Assembly (NCBI RefSeq): GCF_020171785.1
Contig: NZ_JAIVAE010000003.1
Span: 124,001-188,000 of the forward strand
Reading direction: 5' to 3'
DNA: 64,000 nucleotides
From: Guptibacillus hwajinpoensis
GTDB lineage: Bacteria; Bacillota; Bacilli; Bacillales; Guptibacillaceae
The stretch's first letter is position 1. Each line of letters starts with the position of its first letter. Under the pieces are notes generated by a model that made no database searches, had not been told where the DNA came from, and was given only the letters and a program-made list of their open reading frames with translations. The translations under genes and the position numbers were made by a program. Positions 39,133 to 49,352 of the stretch are shown here, one piece after another.

Positions 39133-39621
39133 TTATCCGATTTCTAAAATACGTGATATTTCATCACTTAAATCAAAATGACTAATTAAATACGAATTAA
39201 ATACTTTGTTATCATTATCATTTCTTGAAACGACCACATTATTTTCATCTAACTTAATTCTAATTTCTTTTCCTGTCTTTAAATAAATAATGAAGTCTGC
39301 ATCATCAACCTGAACACGATGATTTGCTAATTGTGTTAAATCAGATCCATCAAGATTGTTAACCCAATTGACAAGATATGATTCATCTTCGTTTGACGTA
39401 ATAATCTCTTCTTTTTGCTGTTTGCTTCTATGTACCTGTATTTCGTAAATATTCTGTTCATCGATCTTTTGATGCAAGCTGCTTTCAATACTTGTGGCAC
39501 TTGCAGTGTGCGCATATTTATCGTTTTTGTAGTCTATATAAACTTCAGCTGATTTTAGGTAACCAAATGCGAGAACAGAGAAAAGTAGGATGGTTAGAAG
39601 TCCTTTTGATGCTTTTTTCAT
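39133..39621 (-). CDS. Exported protein of unknown function (162 aa)
   Basis: ATG 39621 has a GCGGGTGA site eight bases upstream. A GTG three codons earlier is inside that site. The N-terminus is a basic start plus hydrophobic stretch (GLLTILLFSVLAFGYL, residues 7-22) without a lipobox, so it is secreted or anchored. The rest is hydrophilic, with an alternating pattern suggesting beta structure (EIQVHRSKQQKEEI, DADFIIYLKTGKEIRIKL). No family is recognised. It lies next to the endonuclease remnant and is AT-rich compared with neighbours. Confidence 0.65.
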   Translation of the reverse strand: MKKASKGLLTILLFSVLAFGYLKSAEVYIDYKNDKYAHTASATSIESSLHQKIDEQNIYEIQVHRSKQQKEEIITSNEDESYLVNWVNNLDGSDLTQLANHRVQVDDADFIIYLKTGKEIRIKLDENNVVVSRNDNDNKVFNSYLISHFDLSDEISRILEIG

Positions 39622-39909
39622 ACAAATCACCCGCTTTCCTTTTCCAGCTATTACTTAGGTGAAACCTCTTCTGCTTCACCTCTTTTATCATAACAAAATT
39701 TGAAAAGAATGCACTCAATTATGGGAGTTTTTTTATAATTTTCTTTTCACTTTTTAGTCTTTAATAGTACTAATGATTGATTTTCGAAATAACGATTACA
39801 GATTAAAGGGGTAAACCATTATTTAGCGAATTAGTGTTATAGCCTCATAGAATTTTTACTTGTTACGTTACTGTTATTTATCCACTGATCATACGAAGGA
39901 GATATGCTC

Positions 39910-40458
39910 ATGCCGTTTTTTATTGCCGTCCTCCCTCCTCCACAAGTTATGAACCAAATTCAATCTTTTCGGCAAAAATGGGATTATACTGAAACCTCTC
40001 CACCTCATATAACGGTTAAAGCATCTAGCGGTCTAAAAGCAACGGAGGATTGGGTTCCTAAAATTGAACAGATTTGCCGAGGATTTCCCGCTTTTGAATT
40101 AAAGCTAGGCCCACCAGCTACATTTGGCACATCAGTATTATTTAATACGGTCTTATGCAAAGAGATTATTACTCTTCATTTGTTGTTTGTAGATGCGATT
40201 AAACCATCTCTTCAAGAACAAAAAAAGCACTATGAAGTAACGGACTTTATTCCACATTTAACAATTGTACAAAAAAACAAACAAATGACAGACGATCAGT
40301 TCTTCCATATAAAACAAGATGCCGAACACACCTTAGACGAGTTTAAACCATTTATTGTTCCATCCGTTCATATTTTTTCAATGAATAAGTCTTATACATA
40401 TACACCCGTACTTGAGTTACCTCTCCGCCCTTTTAAAAAAAGAAATTTTCTTATGTAA
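39910..40458 (+). CDS. 2H phosphoesterase, YjcG-like (2'-5' RNA ligase superfamily)
   Basis: A 182-residue cytosolic protein with both HxT motifs: PPHITVKA near residue 34-41 and IPHLTIVQ near 115-122. These define the 2H phosphoesterase fold. ATG 39910 is preferred over 39904 because GAAGGAG is eight bases from it. Bacillus YjcG is the nearest family by length and motif. Substrates are probably RNA ends or cyclic phosphodiesters, unproven. Confidence 0.88.
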   Translation: MPFFIAVLPPPQVMNQIQSFRQKWDYTETSPPHITVKASSGLKATEDWVPKIEQICRGFPAFELKLGPPATFGTSVLFNTVLCKEIITLHLLFVDAIKPSLQEQKKHYEVTDFIPHLTIVQKNKQMTDDQFFHIKQDAEHTLDEFKPFIVPSVHIFSMNKSYTYTPVLELPLRPFKKRNFLM

Positions 40459-40470
40459 CTATATTTTAAA

Positions 40471-40496
40471 CGCCCTGGATTTTCCAGGGCGCTTTA
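40471..40496. terminator. Bidirectional terminator
   Basis: CGCCCTGGA (40471-40479) and TCCAGGGCG (40483-40491) with short T-rich flanks between convergent genes. Confidence 0.8.
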
Positions 40497-40501
40497 CTTC
40501 G

Positions 40502-41677
40502 CTATTTTTTTGAATTAATCGCTTTTTCCAATCTTTCTAACCCCTCTTGTAACACGGACCGTGGACAAGCAATATTAATACGTTCGAATCCCTTACCGCC
40601 TTCACCGAAAATATACCCTTCGTCAAGTGCAAGCCTTGCTTCGCCTTGCACAAACTGCTCAAGTTCCTCATGAGACATGTTAAGTTTATTAAAGTCTAAC
40701 CACACAAGATAGGTGCCCTCTGGCTCTATTACGTCAATTTGCGGAAGTCGTTCATTAATAAAAGTCGTAAGGTACGAGAGATTTCCTTGTAAGTAGTCCA
40801 TAAGATCATCAAGCCATTCTTCCCCATGGTTATAAGCCGCTTCTACTGCAGTTATACCGAATGGACTAGGCGCAAACAAACCTAATTTCCCCATATAAGT
40901 GTTAAATTTCTCTCGTTTTTCTTCATCAGGGATAATAATGGTCGACAGCTGCATCCCCGCGAGGTTAAATGTTTTGCTTGGAGCGATACATGTAATTGTA
41001 TTAGCTGCAATTTCATTCGAAAGGGATGAAATTAACGTATGTTCATACCCTTTGAAAATAAGATCAAAATGAATGTCATCAGACACAATTAGAACATTAT
41101 AAGCTAAACAAAGCTCAGCAAGCTTTATAAGTTCTTCTTTTTTCCAAACCCTTCCTACAGGATTATGAGGATTACAAAGAAGTAGCATCTTCACTTCCGG
41201 ATCGGCAAGCTTCAGTTCGAGATCATGAAAATCCATCTCATATTTGCCGTTTCTTCTTACAAGTGGGTTATCAACTACTTCACGCTCACTCTTCTCTACC
41301 ATATCTCGAAACGGATAGTACACAGGAGACTGGATGACCACTTTCTCTCCCTTTTCCGTATACGTATTAACCGCTGCCGATAATGCAGGCACAACACCTG
41401 GTGTAAATACAATCCAATCCTGCTGAATCGACCAATTATGCCGTCTATTCAACCAACCTTGAATCGCAGACTTTGTGTTTTCTGTAGGCATGGAGTAACC
41501 GAATATCCCATGCTGAATGCGTGTTGTGAGAGCATCAATGACGGGTTGTGGAGCTCGGAAATCCATATCCGCTACCCACATTGGCAAAAGATCTTCTTTT
41601 TCAAAAATGGCTTCAGTATGATCCCACTTTACTGAATGTGTATCAAATCGATTAATTCTTTCATCAAATACGTTCAT
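40502..41677 (-). CDS. patB: PatB/MalY-type PLP aminotransferase, probable cystathionine beta-lyase
   Basis: A class I/II PLP enzyme of 391 residues. ATG 41677 lies six bases from GGAGG. The next ATG upstream is too close. The MalY/PatB signature LLPMWVADMDFRAPQPVIDAL is near residue 28-48, LLLCNPHNPVGRVW near 165 and the PLP-lysine region IAPSKTFNLAGMQLS near 235. Members cleave cystathionine or cysteine conjugates to homocysteine or thiols, pyruvate and ammonia. It stands alone, so the symbol rests on similarity only. Confidence 0.88.
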   Translation of the reverse strand: MNVFDERINRFDTHSVKWDHTEAIFEKEDLLPMWVADMDFRAPQPVIDALTTRIQHGIFGYSMPTENTKSAIQGWLNRRHNWSIQQDWIVFTPGVVPALSAAVNTYTEKGEKVVIQSPVYYPFRDMVEKSEREVVDNPLVRRNGKYEMDFHDLELKLADPEVKMLLLCNPHNPVGRVWKKEELIKLAELCLAYNVLIVSDDIHFDLIFKGYEHTLISSLSNEIAANTITCIAPSKTFNLAGMQLSTIIIPDEEKREKFNTYMGKLGLFAPSPFGITAVEAAYNHGEEWLDDLMDYLQGNLSYLTTFINERLPQIDVIEPEGTYLVWLDFNKLNMSHEELEQFVQGEARLALDEGYIFGEGGKGFERINIACPRSVLQEGLERLEKAINSKK

Positions 41678-41876
41678 CATGTGCCTCCAATTGTTCAATA
41701 GTCCATCTTTACTTTATCAAATCTTCTCTTATCTGTCAGAGTTATTGCTTATGGTCAATAGCTAAAACACCTTTACAAAGGACATGTAACTACTGTGATG
41801 ATAAAATGAGTAGTAATCATTCTTTCCCTTTTAAAAGAACGGATAATAGCTGACCAATAAAGTGAGGGTTTACCAT

Positions 41877-42455
41877 ATGAATACACTTCACCATGCATTT
41901 TGGAGTTATTTCTTTTTCCGAAAGAAAAGCAGGCGAACGATTAAATACATTGTCATCGGTGGCATTGCACCTGATATTATTTATTATGTGATGTTTTTAT
42001 ACTTATTAATAGAACGAAGTATTCAAAAAATCATCAATCCTGAAATCAACCTCTCTGTGCATTATTTTATCCATGGCTTGTTTGAACATCCTGTAGTTGT
42101 TGTCCTCCGCCAATTAGGCCATTCGATTGTCATCTGGTTCCTTGGCTTTCTTCTATTGATGATCGTTCATCGAGGCTTTAAGCTAACACCTCTTTCTGGA
42201 TTTGTGTGGGGATGGTTCTTGCATGTCATTGTTGATTTTTTCACACATGTAAGCGATGCTGTACCGATTTTTTATCCGCTCAGTCATACGATTATTCCTG
42301 GAGTTGTCTCGTATTGGAACCGTGATTATTATGGTATCGAATTTAGTTTTACTCATGGCCTGCTTCTAGTATCTACGATCATTTATCTTATCATAGACCG
42401 TCGACGAACTAAGAAAGGTTTAAAACAGGCTAAAAATAAAGAAATTCAGTCATAA
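41877..42455 (+). CDS. Membrane protein of the YdjM-like metal-dependent hydrolase type
   Basis: A 192-residue protein starts at ATG 41877 with GTGAGGG eight bases away. It has four or five hydrophobic segments. HHAFWSYFFF at the start, GGIAPDIIYYV near 28, WFLHVIVDFFTH near 122-133 and SFTHGLLLVS near 160 give the conserved His/Asp pattern of the YdjM/DUF457-like membrane-bound hydrolases. A similar but separate protein lies at 43.2 kb. Substrate unknown. Confidence 0.7.
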   Translation: MNTLHHAFWSYFFFRKKSRRTIKYIVIGGIAPDIIYYVMFLYLLIERSIQKIINPEINLSVHYFIHGLFEHPVVVVLRQLGHSIVIWFLGFLLLMIVHRGFKLTPLSGFVWGWFLHVIVDFFTHVSDAVPIFYPLSHTIIPGVVSYWNRDYYGIEFSFTHGLLLVSTIIYLIIDRRRTKKGLKQAKNKEIQS

Positions 42456-42494
42456 AAAAGGAGCAGACCTTGTCTAAACAGCCTGCTCCTTTTT
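42456..42494. terminator. Bidirectional terminator
   Basis: AAAAGGAGCAG and CTGCTCCTTTT arms (42456-42466, 42483-42493) between convergent genes, with A/T tracts on both sides. Confidence 0.85.
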
Positions 42495-42495
42495 C

Positions 42496-43152
42496 TTATT
42501 TACTTAATGACGCGTTTTTCTTCGTCACTCTATTGCGAACTAAGATTGGTATAACGGATAGTAAGATGAAGACCCCAATAGCAAGTGCAATAACTTTTGG
42601 ATCACCTGATACGAGGCTACTTCCTAAAAAGTTGTAAGCGAATGTGCCAGGTATAATCCCAATTAACGTACCGAAAAAGAATGAAGTAAACCGTATTTTA
42701 GATAAACCAGCAGAATAACTAATTAAATCAAAGTTAAATAGCGGAACGAACCGAAAAAAGAGAACATAGAAAAATCCATTTTTCTCAAGCTGTTCTTGTA
42801 ACTTTCGTCCTTTGCCCTGCCAATCTTTGTTGGCGATTGACTTTCCTAGTTTTCTAGCAACGATAAATGATAAAACCGCTCCTCCAGTTGCCCCGATGAC
42901 GGTATACATTGTACCAAAAATTGATCCAAACGCTAGTCCTCCCGCAATTGATAACACGGACGCCGGAAAGAAAAGCAAGGGGCGTATCGTGTAAATAACC
43001 ATATAGACAATTGGAGCAAGTATACCGAATGATAAAATCCAATCTCTGATTTCTTCCACTCTAAAATCTAGATAAGATCGACTGAACCAGATTAAGAGCA
43101 TGACCGCTATTAAGATGAGTGCCCATTTTAAAACCACTTTTGTACGAAACAT
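42496..43152 (-). CDS. TVP38/TMEM64-family (DedA-like) membrane protein
   Basis: This 218-residue integral membrane protein has about six helices and the VTT/SNARE-associated domain: YTIRPLLFFPASVLSIAGGLAFG near residue 53-75, GGAVLSFIVARKLGK near 90, and FFYVLFFRFVPLFNFDLISYSAGLS near 122-146, with the conserved R and polar residues. Recent work links this family to lipid scrambling or undecaprenyl-phosphate flipping. ATG 43152 lies behind AGAGAGGATGGGGAG. Confidence 0.9.
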   Translation of the reverse strand: MFRTKVVLKWALILIAVMLLIWFSRSYLDFRVEEIRDWILSFGILAPIVYMVIYTIRPLLFFPASVLSIAGGLAFGSIFGTMYTVIGATGGAVLSFIVARKLGKSIANKDWQGKGRKLQEQLEKNGFFYVLFFRFVPLFNFDLISYSAGLSKIRFTSFFFGTLIGIIPGTFAYNFLGSSLVSGDPKVIALAIGVFILLSVIPILVRNRVTKKNASLSK

Positions 43153-43246
43153 CTCCCCATCCTCTCTGTATCCTTCTTCTATTAAGCATACACGAAAAAC
43201 CTAGAAATGGCTTTAAGATGGCTTACGTCAGTACAAAAACGGGAGC

Positions 43247-43744
43247 TTATGAAAGCACCTTGTTGTAAACCATAATAATAGTAAGGATGATCAGACAGCT
43301 ACTTATTAAACCCTCTCCCTTTGAGGCGGTTTTTAAATAAAGTGGAAAACGAACGCGAAGCGGGATAGGATAAAACAACTGAATTCCTCTTACTGTCATC
43401 GCATCTAACACAATGTGACTTATAATCCCTACTAAAAGACCCGTTTGGATAAGGTGATCATATTGAAAAGTAAAAGTAGATGTTAACCAGTAGATAAGAA
43501 TAATAAAAAGAATGCTGTGTGTAATTGTTCGATGACCAAAAAAACGACTAATCCCTTTGGATAAAGCTCTGGCTCTTCTCCCCGTCCAGGAACCTGGATG
43601 ACAAATGTCTGGCAAAAGTCCTCCAAATAGACAAGCTCCGTAAAAAACAATTAATTCTGGAGCATCAAGTTGATCTGTTATGTAGTAGCTTTGTGCGGCA
43701 ACTCCTAAGCAAATACCGCCAATGGCATGGGTTTTCCCCTCCAT
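43247..43744 (-). CDS. YdjM-family membrane-bound metal-dependent hydrolase
   Basis: A 165-residue membrane protein starts at ATG 43744 with AAGGAGGA. The longer frame to 43843 has no site. Motifs EGKTHAIGGICLG (His7), GGLLPDICHPGS near 40, FFGHRTITHSILF near 66-78 and IISHIVLDAMTVRG near 106 define the YdjM (LexA-regulated membrane hydrolase) family, which coordinates metal through His/Asp pairs. It is probably a membrane-lipid or stress enzyme. Activity is unproven. Confidence 0.85.
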   Translation of the reverse strand: MEGKTHAIGGICLGVAAQSYYITDQLDAPELIVFYGACLFGGLLPDICHPGSWTGRRARALSKGISRFFGHRTITHSILFIILIYWLTSTFTFQYDHLIQTGLLVGIISHIVLDAMTVRGIQLFYPIPLRVRFPLYLKTASKGEGLISSCLIILTIIMVYNKVLS

Positions 43745-43861
43745 CTTATTCCTCCTTGATCTGTGACTTCTTGTTTGTTTGATTGGAAAGTGCCATTTTA
43801 GAGGGGTGGCAATCATATGTTCGCATACCAAATAGTATATCACAAATTTCCTTGCTCATAT

Positions 43862-43898
43862 ACAAAGAAAACCCGCTTTTTAGGCGGGTTTTCTTTGT
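43862..43898 (-). terminator. Terminator of parE-parC
   Basis: ACAAAGAAAACCCGC (43862-43876) and GCGGGTTTTCTTTGT (43884-43898) are perfect 15-bp arms adjoining the parC stop. Confidence 0.92.
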
Positions 43899-43899
43899 A

Positions 43900-46326
43900 T
43901 TATATAGGCTTTTGGACTTTCTTGATTTCTACTGCATCGCCCGTTTCACTCACGTCTACGATAAATGATCCGTTGCTATACCGATCATTTGGTCGATAGG
44001 TTGCTGGATCTACCTCTATTGGTTCTCCCTTTTTCGTTCGAACCATAATAAGATCTTGTTTTGTTACTGCCGCAGCTCCAATGACACGGTGAGGATTTGA
44101 TTTCAATTCACGTAACATCACAACACCGCGTTTTGCTCTCGTTGTTATTTCAAATTCACTTAGCTGCATTTTTTTCACAGCCCCTCGATGTGTGGCTAGG
44201 AATATATCGTGCTTCGCAGTTGGCTCATAAATAATCCCGCTCACGACGAAATCGTCATCTTTTAAGTTAATGCCTTTTACTCCGCTAGCCCGTTGACCAA
44301 CTAGACTAATTTCTTCTTCTTTAAATCGGAGTCCATATCCAAAGTGTGTAGCAAGGAAAACTTCTTTACTTCCATTAGTAGAGTATACGTCTATCAACTC
44401 ATCTTCTTTTTTTAACTTAAGCGCCATCAGAGGTTTTGAATACCGCTGTGCTTTGTATTGAGAAAGCTCTGTTTTCTTAATCATGCCCTGTTTCGTTACA
44501 AAAACTAAGTATTGATCTTCTTTAAATTCTTTTATTTCCATGGCTTCGATAATTCGCTCATCAGACTCGATCGATACAATATTAGCGACGTGCTGCCCAA
44601 GATCTTTCCATCTGATTTCAGGTAGCTCATGGACAGGTAAATAAAGATAGCTTCCTTTGTTCGTAAAGAGCAAGATGGTGTGAGTTGTATTGCTATCAAA
44701 TTGACGAAGAAGCGTATCGGTTTCCTTCATTCCAAAGTCTTTCCCGTTCGATGCTGCATATGAACGAGGACTTGTTCGCTTCACATAACCATCTTCTGTG
44801 ACGGTTACAATCACGTCTTCAGAAGGAATCATCACTTCAAGATTCACTTTAATATCTTCAATTTCTTCTTCTAAAACGGTCATGCGATCATCCGCGTATT
44901 TCTTGCGAATTTCAAGTAACTCTTTTTTAATGAGATTGACAAGCTTTTTCTCGCTACCAAGAATCGTTTCAAGCTTATTAATCAGCTCACTTAGCTCTTC
45001 TGATTCCTTTTGAAGTGTCGTTATATCGGTATTGGTCAAACGGTAAAGCTGTAAATTCACAATCGCTTCAGCCTGAGCATCTGTAAAGTCGTATTGTGCC
45101 ATTAAGTTGGTTTTAGCGTCTCGCTTATCTTTCGATGAACGGATTGTTGCAATGACTTCATCCAAAATCGAGATTGCGCGGATTAAACCTTCAACAACAT
45201 GTTGACGATCTTTAGCACGTCTTAAATCATATTCAGATCGTCGAATGACGACTTCCTTTTGATGCTCAATATAAGCCTTCAAGATTTGCTTTAAACCCAT
45301 TTGCTTCGGTGTTTTGTTGTAGATTGCTACCATATTGTAGTTATACGTAATTTGAAGATCTGTTGCTTTATATAAATATTTTAAAATGCCGCTTGCATCG
45401 GCGTCTTTTTTTAACTCAATAACAAATCGAAGACCCGTACGGTCCGTTTCGTCACGCACTTCTGAAATGCCTTCAATTTTGCGATCAACACGAAGTTCAT
45501 CAATTTTCTTAACAAGGTTCGCTTTATTGATTTCATACGGGATTTCTGTCACAACAATTTGCTGACGTCCTCCACGTACTTCTTCAATTTCTGCCTTCCC
45601 TCGTAAAATAAACTTCCCTTTTCCAGTCTCAAATGCTTTCCGAATGCCTTCTGTTCCCTGAGCGATTCCTCCTGTTGGGAAATCGGGTCCTTTAATAACA
45701 CCCATTAGCTCTTGTAGCGTAACGTCAGGGTTCTCCATTTGCATAACGGCTGCATCAATGACCTCACCAAGGTTATGCGGCGGAATATCTGTTGCATAAC
45801 CTGCTGATATCCCAGTTGAGCCATTGACAAGCAAGTTAGGAAAGCGTGCAGGTAAAACGATCGGCTCGTTTTGTGTATCGTCAAAGTTAGGTGCAAATTC
45901 AACCGTATCTTTATCAATATCACGAAGGAGTTCAGATGAAATGGCTGCTAAACGTGCTTCTGTATAACGCATGGCAGCCGGTGGATCTCCATCAACACTT
46001 CCGTTATTCCCATGCATCTCCACGAGAATGTTACGTACCTTCCAATCCTGAGTCATTCGGACCATAGCATCATACACAGATGTATCTCCATGTGGGTGGT
46101 AGTTACCAATAACGTTACCAACCGTTTTCGCTGATTTCCGAAACGGTTTCTCTGCTGTATTACCTTCATGATGCATTGCATAAAGAATCCGGCGTTGTAC
46201 AGGCTTCAGACCGTCCCTTGCATCGGGCAGGGCACGGTCTTGAATAATGTATTTACTATATCGCCCAAAAGCGTCACCAAGGACATCTTCAAGCGGTAGA
46301 TCTAGAAATTTCTCTGCGTTAGCCAA
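43900..46326 (-). CDS. parC: DNA topoisomerase IV subunit A
   Basis: An 808-residue type IIA topoisomerase A subunit that decatenates daughter chromosomes. Breakage-reunion core: [20 protein letters not shown] near residue 31-50, the quinolone-determining [12 protein letters not shown] near 78-89 (Thr82 where many homologs have Ser), and catalytic Tyr121 in [10 protein letters not shown]. The C-terminal beta-pinwheel lacks the GyrA box typical of GyrA. TTG 46326 has GGAGGCGTAG. The parE stop is two bases before, as in other bacilli. The pairing with a 656-residue ParE confirms ParC over GyrA. Confidence 0.95.
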   Translation of the reverse strand: MANAEKFLDLPLEDVLGDAFGRYSKYIIQDRALPDARDGLKPVQRRILYAMHHEGNTAEKPFRKSAKTVGNVIGNYHPHGDTSVYDAMVRMTQDWKVRNILVEMHGNNGSVDGDPPAAMRYTEARLAAISSELLRDIDKDTVEFAPNFDDTQNEPIVLPARFPNLLVNGSTGISAGYATDIPPHNLGEVIDAAVMQMENPDVTLQELMGVIKGPDFPTGGIAQGTEGIRKAFETGKGKFILRGKAEIEEVRGGRQQIVVTEIPYEINKANLVKKIDELRVDRKIEGISEVRDETDRTGLRFVIELKKDADASGILKYLYKATDLQITYNYNMVAIYNKTPKQMGLKQILKAYIEHQKEVVIRRSEYDLRRAKDRQHVVEGLIRAISILDEVIATIRSSKDKRDAKTNLMAQYDFTDAQAEAIVNLQLYRLTNTDITTLQKESEELSELINKLETILGSEKKLVNLIKKELLEIRKKYADDRMTVLEEEIEDIKVNLEVMIPSEDVIVTVTEDGYVKRTSPRSYAASNGKDFGMKETDTLLRQFDSNTTHTILLFTNKGSYLYLPVHELPEIRWKDLGQHVANIVSIESDERIIEAMEIKEFKEDQYLVFVTKQGMIKKTELSQYKAQRYSKPLMALKLKKEDELIDVYSTNGSKEVFLATHFGYGLRFKEEEISLVGQRASGVKGINLKDDDFVVSGIIYEPTAKHDIFLATHRGAVKKMQLSEFEITTRAKRGVVMLRELKSNPHRVIGAAAVTKQDLIMVRTKKGEPIEVDPATYRPNDRYSNGSFIVDVSETGDAVEIKKVQKPI

Positions 46327-46328
46327 TG

Positions 46329-48299
46329 CTACGCCTCCTCTTCAATAATGGAAATGTTTTCATTCTCGATGATGTTTGTATCTTCATTTAATCCGAAAGC
46401 CACATTCGATTCAATCCATTGTCTACGCGGTTCGACTTTATCTCCCATAAGAACAGAAACACGTCGTTCGGCACGAGCAATATCTTCAATCTTCACACGA
46501 ATTAACGTGCGGCTTTCGGGATTCATCGTTGTTTCCCACAATTGATCGGCGTTCATCTCACCAAGACCCTTATAGCGTTGAATCGTGTAGCCTTTCCCAA
46601 CCTTTTTCATCGCTTTTTTCATACCTTCTTCATCCCATGCGTACTCTACTACTTCTTTCTTTCCTTTTCCTTTACTAACTTTGTAAAGAGGCGGAAGCGC
46701 AAGAAATACTTTTCCATGCTCTACAAGCTGTTTCATGTAGCGGTAGAAAAACGTTAATAGAAGCACCTGAATATGAGCGCCGTCAGTATCAGCATCGGTC
46801 ATGATAATGACTTTGTCATAGTTTGAATCTTCAATATCAAAGTCAGGACCAACTCCCGCTCCAATCGCATGAATAATGGTGTTAATCTCTTCGTTTTTAA
46901 AAATATCCTGCAACTTCGCTTTTTCTGTATTGATTACTTTTCCTCGTAATGGAAGAATTGCCTGTGTTCGTCGATCGCGTCCTTGCTTTGCAGAACCACC
47001 AGCAGAATCACCCTCAACAAGGTACAGTTCATTTTTCTTTGGATTCCGTGAAGTGGCCGGAGTAAGTTTACCGCTAAGAATGGTTTCTTTACGCTTCCCT
47101 TTCTTACCCGATCGTGCATCTTCACGTGCTTTCCTTGCTGCTTCACGTGCCTGTGCTGCTTTAATTGACTTTTTAATGAGCATCTCACTAATGGATGGAT
47201 TCTCTTCTAGAAAATAAGAAAATTGTCCGGAAACAATCGCATCAATCGCTGACCGCGCCTCACTTGTCCCTAGTTTACTTTTCGTCTGACCTTCGAATTG
47301 AAGCAATTCTTCTGGAATACGTACAGAGACAATGGCTGTAAAGCCTTCTCGGATGTCATTCCCTTCAAGGTTCTTGTCCTTTTCTTTTAAAAGATTCACT
47401 TTCTTTGCGTAGTCATTGATCACACGTGTAATGGCCGTCTTCATTCCGGATTCATGAGTACCGCCATCTTTCGTTCGGACATTATTTACAAAAGATAGGA
47501 CATTTTCTGAAAACCCGTCGTTGTATTGAAAGGAAAAATCCAGTTCAATTCCGTTACTTTCTCCAGTAAACGTCACAACTGGATGAAGTGTTTCTTTATC
47601 TTCATTTAAATAGTCGATAAACGCTTCGATACCGGTTTCATAATAGAAGACCTCTTTGCGGTCGTGACGCTTGTCATCTAGTTCAATTTTCAACCCCTTT
47701 AATAAAAAGGCTGCTTCGCGCAGGCGTTCACTTAATGTATCGTAATTATAATTTAATGTACTAAACATGATTGGATCCGGTTTAAAATGAATCGTCGTTC
47801 CCGTTTTGCGCGTTTTACCGATATTTTCAAGGGTTGTTGCTGGTTTTCCTCCATTTTCGAAACGCTGTTTAAAGATAAAACCATCTCGATGAATCGTTAC
47901 TTCTAACCATTCGGAAAGAGCATTAACGACCGATGCCCCAACACCATGTAAGCCACCGCTCGTTTTATAGCCACCTTGTCCAAATTTACCACCAGCATGG
48001 AGGATGGTTAAAATGATTTCCGGAGTTGGTTTTCCTAGTTTGTGCATACCAACAGGCATCCCACGACCATTATCTTCGATGCTAACACTATTATCTTCAT
48101 ATAAGGTAACGTTGATTTCATCTCCATGGCCAGCAAGAGCTTCATCAACTGAATTATCTACGATTTCATAAACAAGATGATGCAAGCCTCTTGAGTCAGT
48201 GCTCCCGATATACATTCCAGGGCGCTTTCTCACCGCTTCCAGTCCTTCTAGAACCTGGATTGAATCATCACTATATTCCTGCTTTTGTTTTGTTACCAT
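46329..48299 (-). CDS. parE: DNA topoisomerase IV subunit B
   Basis: A 656-residue ATPase subunit. GHKL motifs: [13 protein letters not shown] near residue 46-58, [10 protein letters not shown] near 75 and [19 protein letters not shown] near 109. The transducer [12 protein letters not shown] follows near 338, and the TOPRIM parts [20 protein letters not shown] near 424 and [13 protein letters not shown] near 500. ATG 48299 has AAAGGGG. It is directly followed by parC in one operon. Confidence 0.95.
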   Translation of the reverse strand: MVTKQKQEYSDDSIQVLEGLEAVRKRPGMYIGSTDSRGLHHLVYEIVDNSVDEALAGHGDEINVTLYEDNSVSIEDNGRGMPVGMHKLGKPTPEIILTILHAGGKFGQGGYKTSGGLHGVGASVVNALSEWLEVTIHRDGFIFKQRFENGGKPATTLENIGKTRKTGTTIHFKPDPIMFSTLNYNYDTLSERLREAAFLLKGLKIELDDKRHDRKEVFYYETGIEAFIDYLNEDKETLHPVVTFTGESNGIELDFSFQYNDGFSENVLSFVNNVRTKDGGTHESGMKTAITRVINDYAKKVNLLKEKDKNLEGNDIREGFTAIVSVRIPEELLQFEGQTKSKLGTSEARSAIDAIVSGQFSYFLEENPSISEMLIKKSIKAAQAREAARKAREDARSGKKGKRKETILSGKLTPATSRNPKKNELYLVEGDSAGGSAKQGRDRRTQAILPLRGKVINTEKAKLQDIFKNEEINTIIHAIGAGVGPDFDIEDSNYDKVIIMTDADTDGAHIQVLLLTFFYRYMKQLVEHGKVFLALPPLYKVSKGKGKKEVVEYAWDEEGMKKAMKKVGKGYTIQRYKGLGEMNADQLWETTMNPESRTLIRVKIEDIARAERRVSVLMGDKVEPRRQWIESNVAFGLNEDTNIIENENISIIEEEA

Positions 48300-48601
48300 G
48301 TTTTTCCCCTTTCAACTTGCTGTATAGACTAGCCTACCACATGAGAACGGGTGTTTCTATCTTTTTTGTACCCAATCCGTTTTTTAAAGCATTGCCAGAT
48401 CTGGTTGTTTTTAATAGTCGGGTAGTCTTTTACAGCGTCTTACTGCGTTCGTTTCGTTCATATGATCTCTGACTATCTTATCAAAAGGCAGGCATTTCCA
48501 CCCATTTGTAAAGCTAGACATCCACTCATTCTTAACGTATTAAAAAATCCTGCACATTGGCAGGAGAGAAAAAAACATCGAACCGTATTGTACCTTAATG
48601 T
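48300..48601. other. Spacer between parE and the 131-aa gene
   Basis: About 300 bases between two minus-strand genes. It holds the terminator at 48548-48565. The rest should contain the parE promoter, but no convincing -35/-10 pair is visible. Confidence 0.5.
48548..48565 (-). terminator. Terminator of the 131-aa exported protein gene
   Basis: TCCTGC (48548-48553) and GCAGGA (48560-48565) with TTTTTT on the minus strand immediately after. Confidence 0.75.
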
Positions 48602-48997
48602 TTATTCTTCATCAATTGTTTTCACGACATGCACGTTACCTTCTTCAAAACCGAGTGTAACGATATGACCTTCCTCAACCGACTCCCAATCAGACTTATC
48701 GGCTAAATAAGGAGTTTTATTAACAATAAGATAATAATAAGGTTTTTCTACCGGCGCGTTTGTCGCCTCTTCTGCATCTTCATTTGTTAATTCTTCATCA
48801 TCTTCATTCATATTCGTATCTGTTCTCTGGTCCACTTCTGCTGTTACTTGTGGTTTCTCATATCGAATTAGTTTTTCTTGAACCTCTCCAGTTTCAAAAG
48901 CAAGGTTCTGATCTTGTCCATTTGCAAAGGCCGTGCTTATGGCAAGTACGAAACAAAGCAATAAAACAGACAGAATGGTTCCTCTTAGCATGTTCAT
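48602..48997 (-). CDS. Secreted protein of unknown function (131 aa)
   Basis: ATG 48997 follows AAAGGAGCC. The longer frame from 49099 lacks a site. The first 27 residues form a signal peptide (LRGTILSVLLLCFVLAISTAFA, then AFANG cleavage). A strongly acidic linker (EDDEELTNEDAEEATN) precedes a small C-terminal domain (YYYLIVNKTPYLADKSDWESV). No known family. It is monocistronic. Confidence 0.68.
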   Translation of the reverse strand: MNMLRGTILSVLLLCFVLAISTAFANGQDQNLAFETGEVQEKLIRYEKPQVTAEVDQRTDTNMNEDDEELTNEDAEEATNAPVEKPYYYLIVNKTPYLADKSDWESVEEGHIVTLGFEEGNVHVVKTIDEE

Positions 48998-49248
48998 ATA
49001 GAGGCTCCTTTCAACGTACTTTCGCTCTAAGTTTACCATAGATTTTTTATAAAGTAGTACGTTTTCTAATATTCCAAAGGAATTCGACTCATAAACCATT
49101 GGTCATTACTTACTCCATTCAAACAAAGCAAACAGTGTTATCATAAATCCCTCAAAATGATTAAGTTAACTCTTCTTACTTTTCCGGTGTTAAATAAGCT
49201 GTAATTTACTAATTCAAACTTCGATTACTTTGAAATGTGGTTGAATAA

Positions 49249-49274
49249 GTTAACTTCACTTTATTTAAGTTAAC
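49249..49274 (+). promoter_or_regulatory. BirA operator upstream of bioY
   Basis: Two GTTAAC half-sites (49249-49254 and 49269-49274) are separated by 14 bases, matching the Firmicutes biotin repressor consensus. A third GTTAAC lies at 49165-49170. Biotin-loaded BirA should repress bioY. Confidence 0.8.
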
Positions 49275-49290
49275 CAAAATAAAAAATATG

Positions 49291-49319
49291 TTGACACAAA
49301 TGACTTTTTCTTTTACGAT
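49291..49319 (+). promoter_or_regulatory. Probable bioY promoter
   Basis: TTGACA (49291-49296) and TACGAT (49314-49319) at 17-bp spacing. The BirA site lies just upstream of the -35. Confidence 0.6.
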
Positions 49320-49352
49320 TCTTTATAGTGATAATGAAAGCGAGGTTCAGTC

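Noticed and set aside
46876-47217. 113-aa plus-strand frame opposite parE
   Set aside because: Antisense shadow of a well conserved coding sequence.
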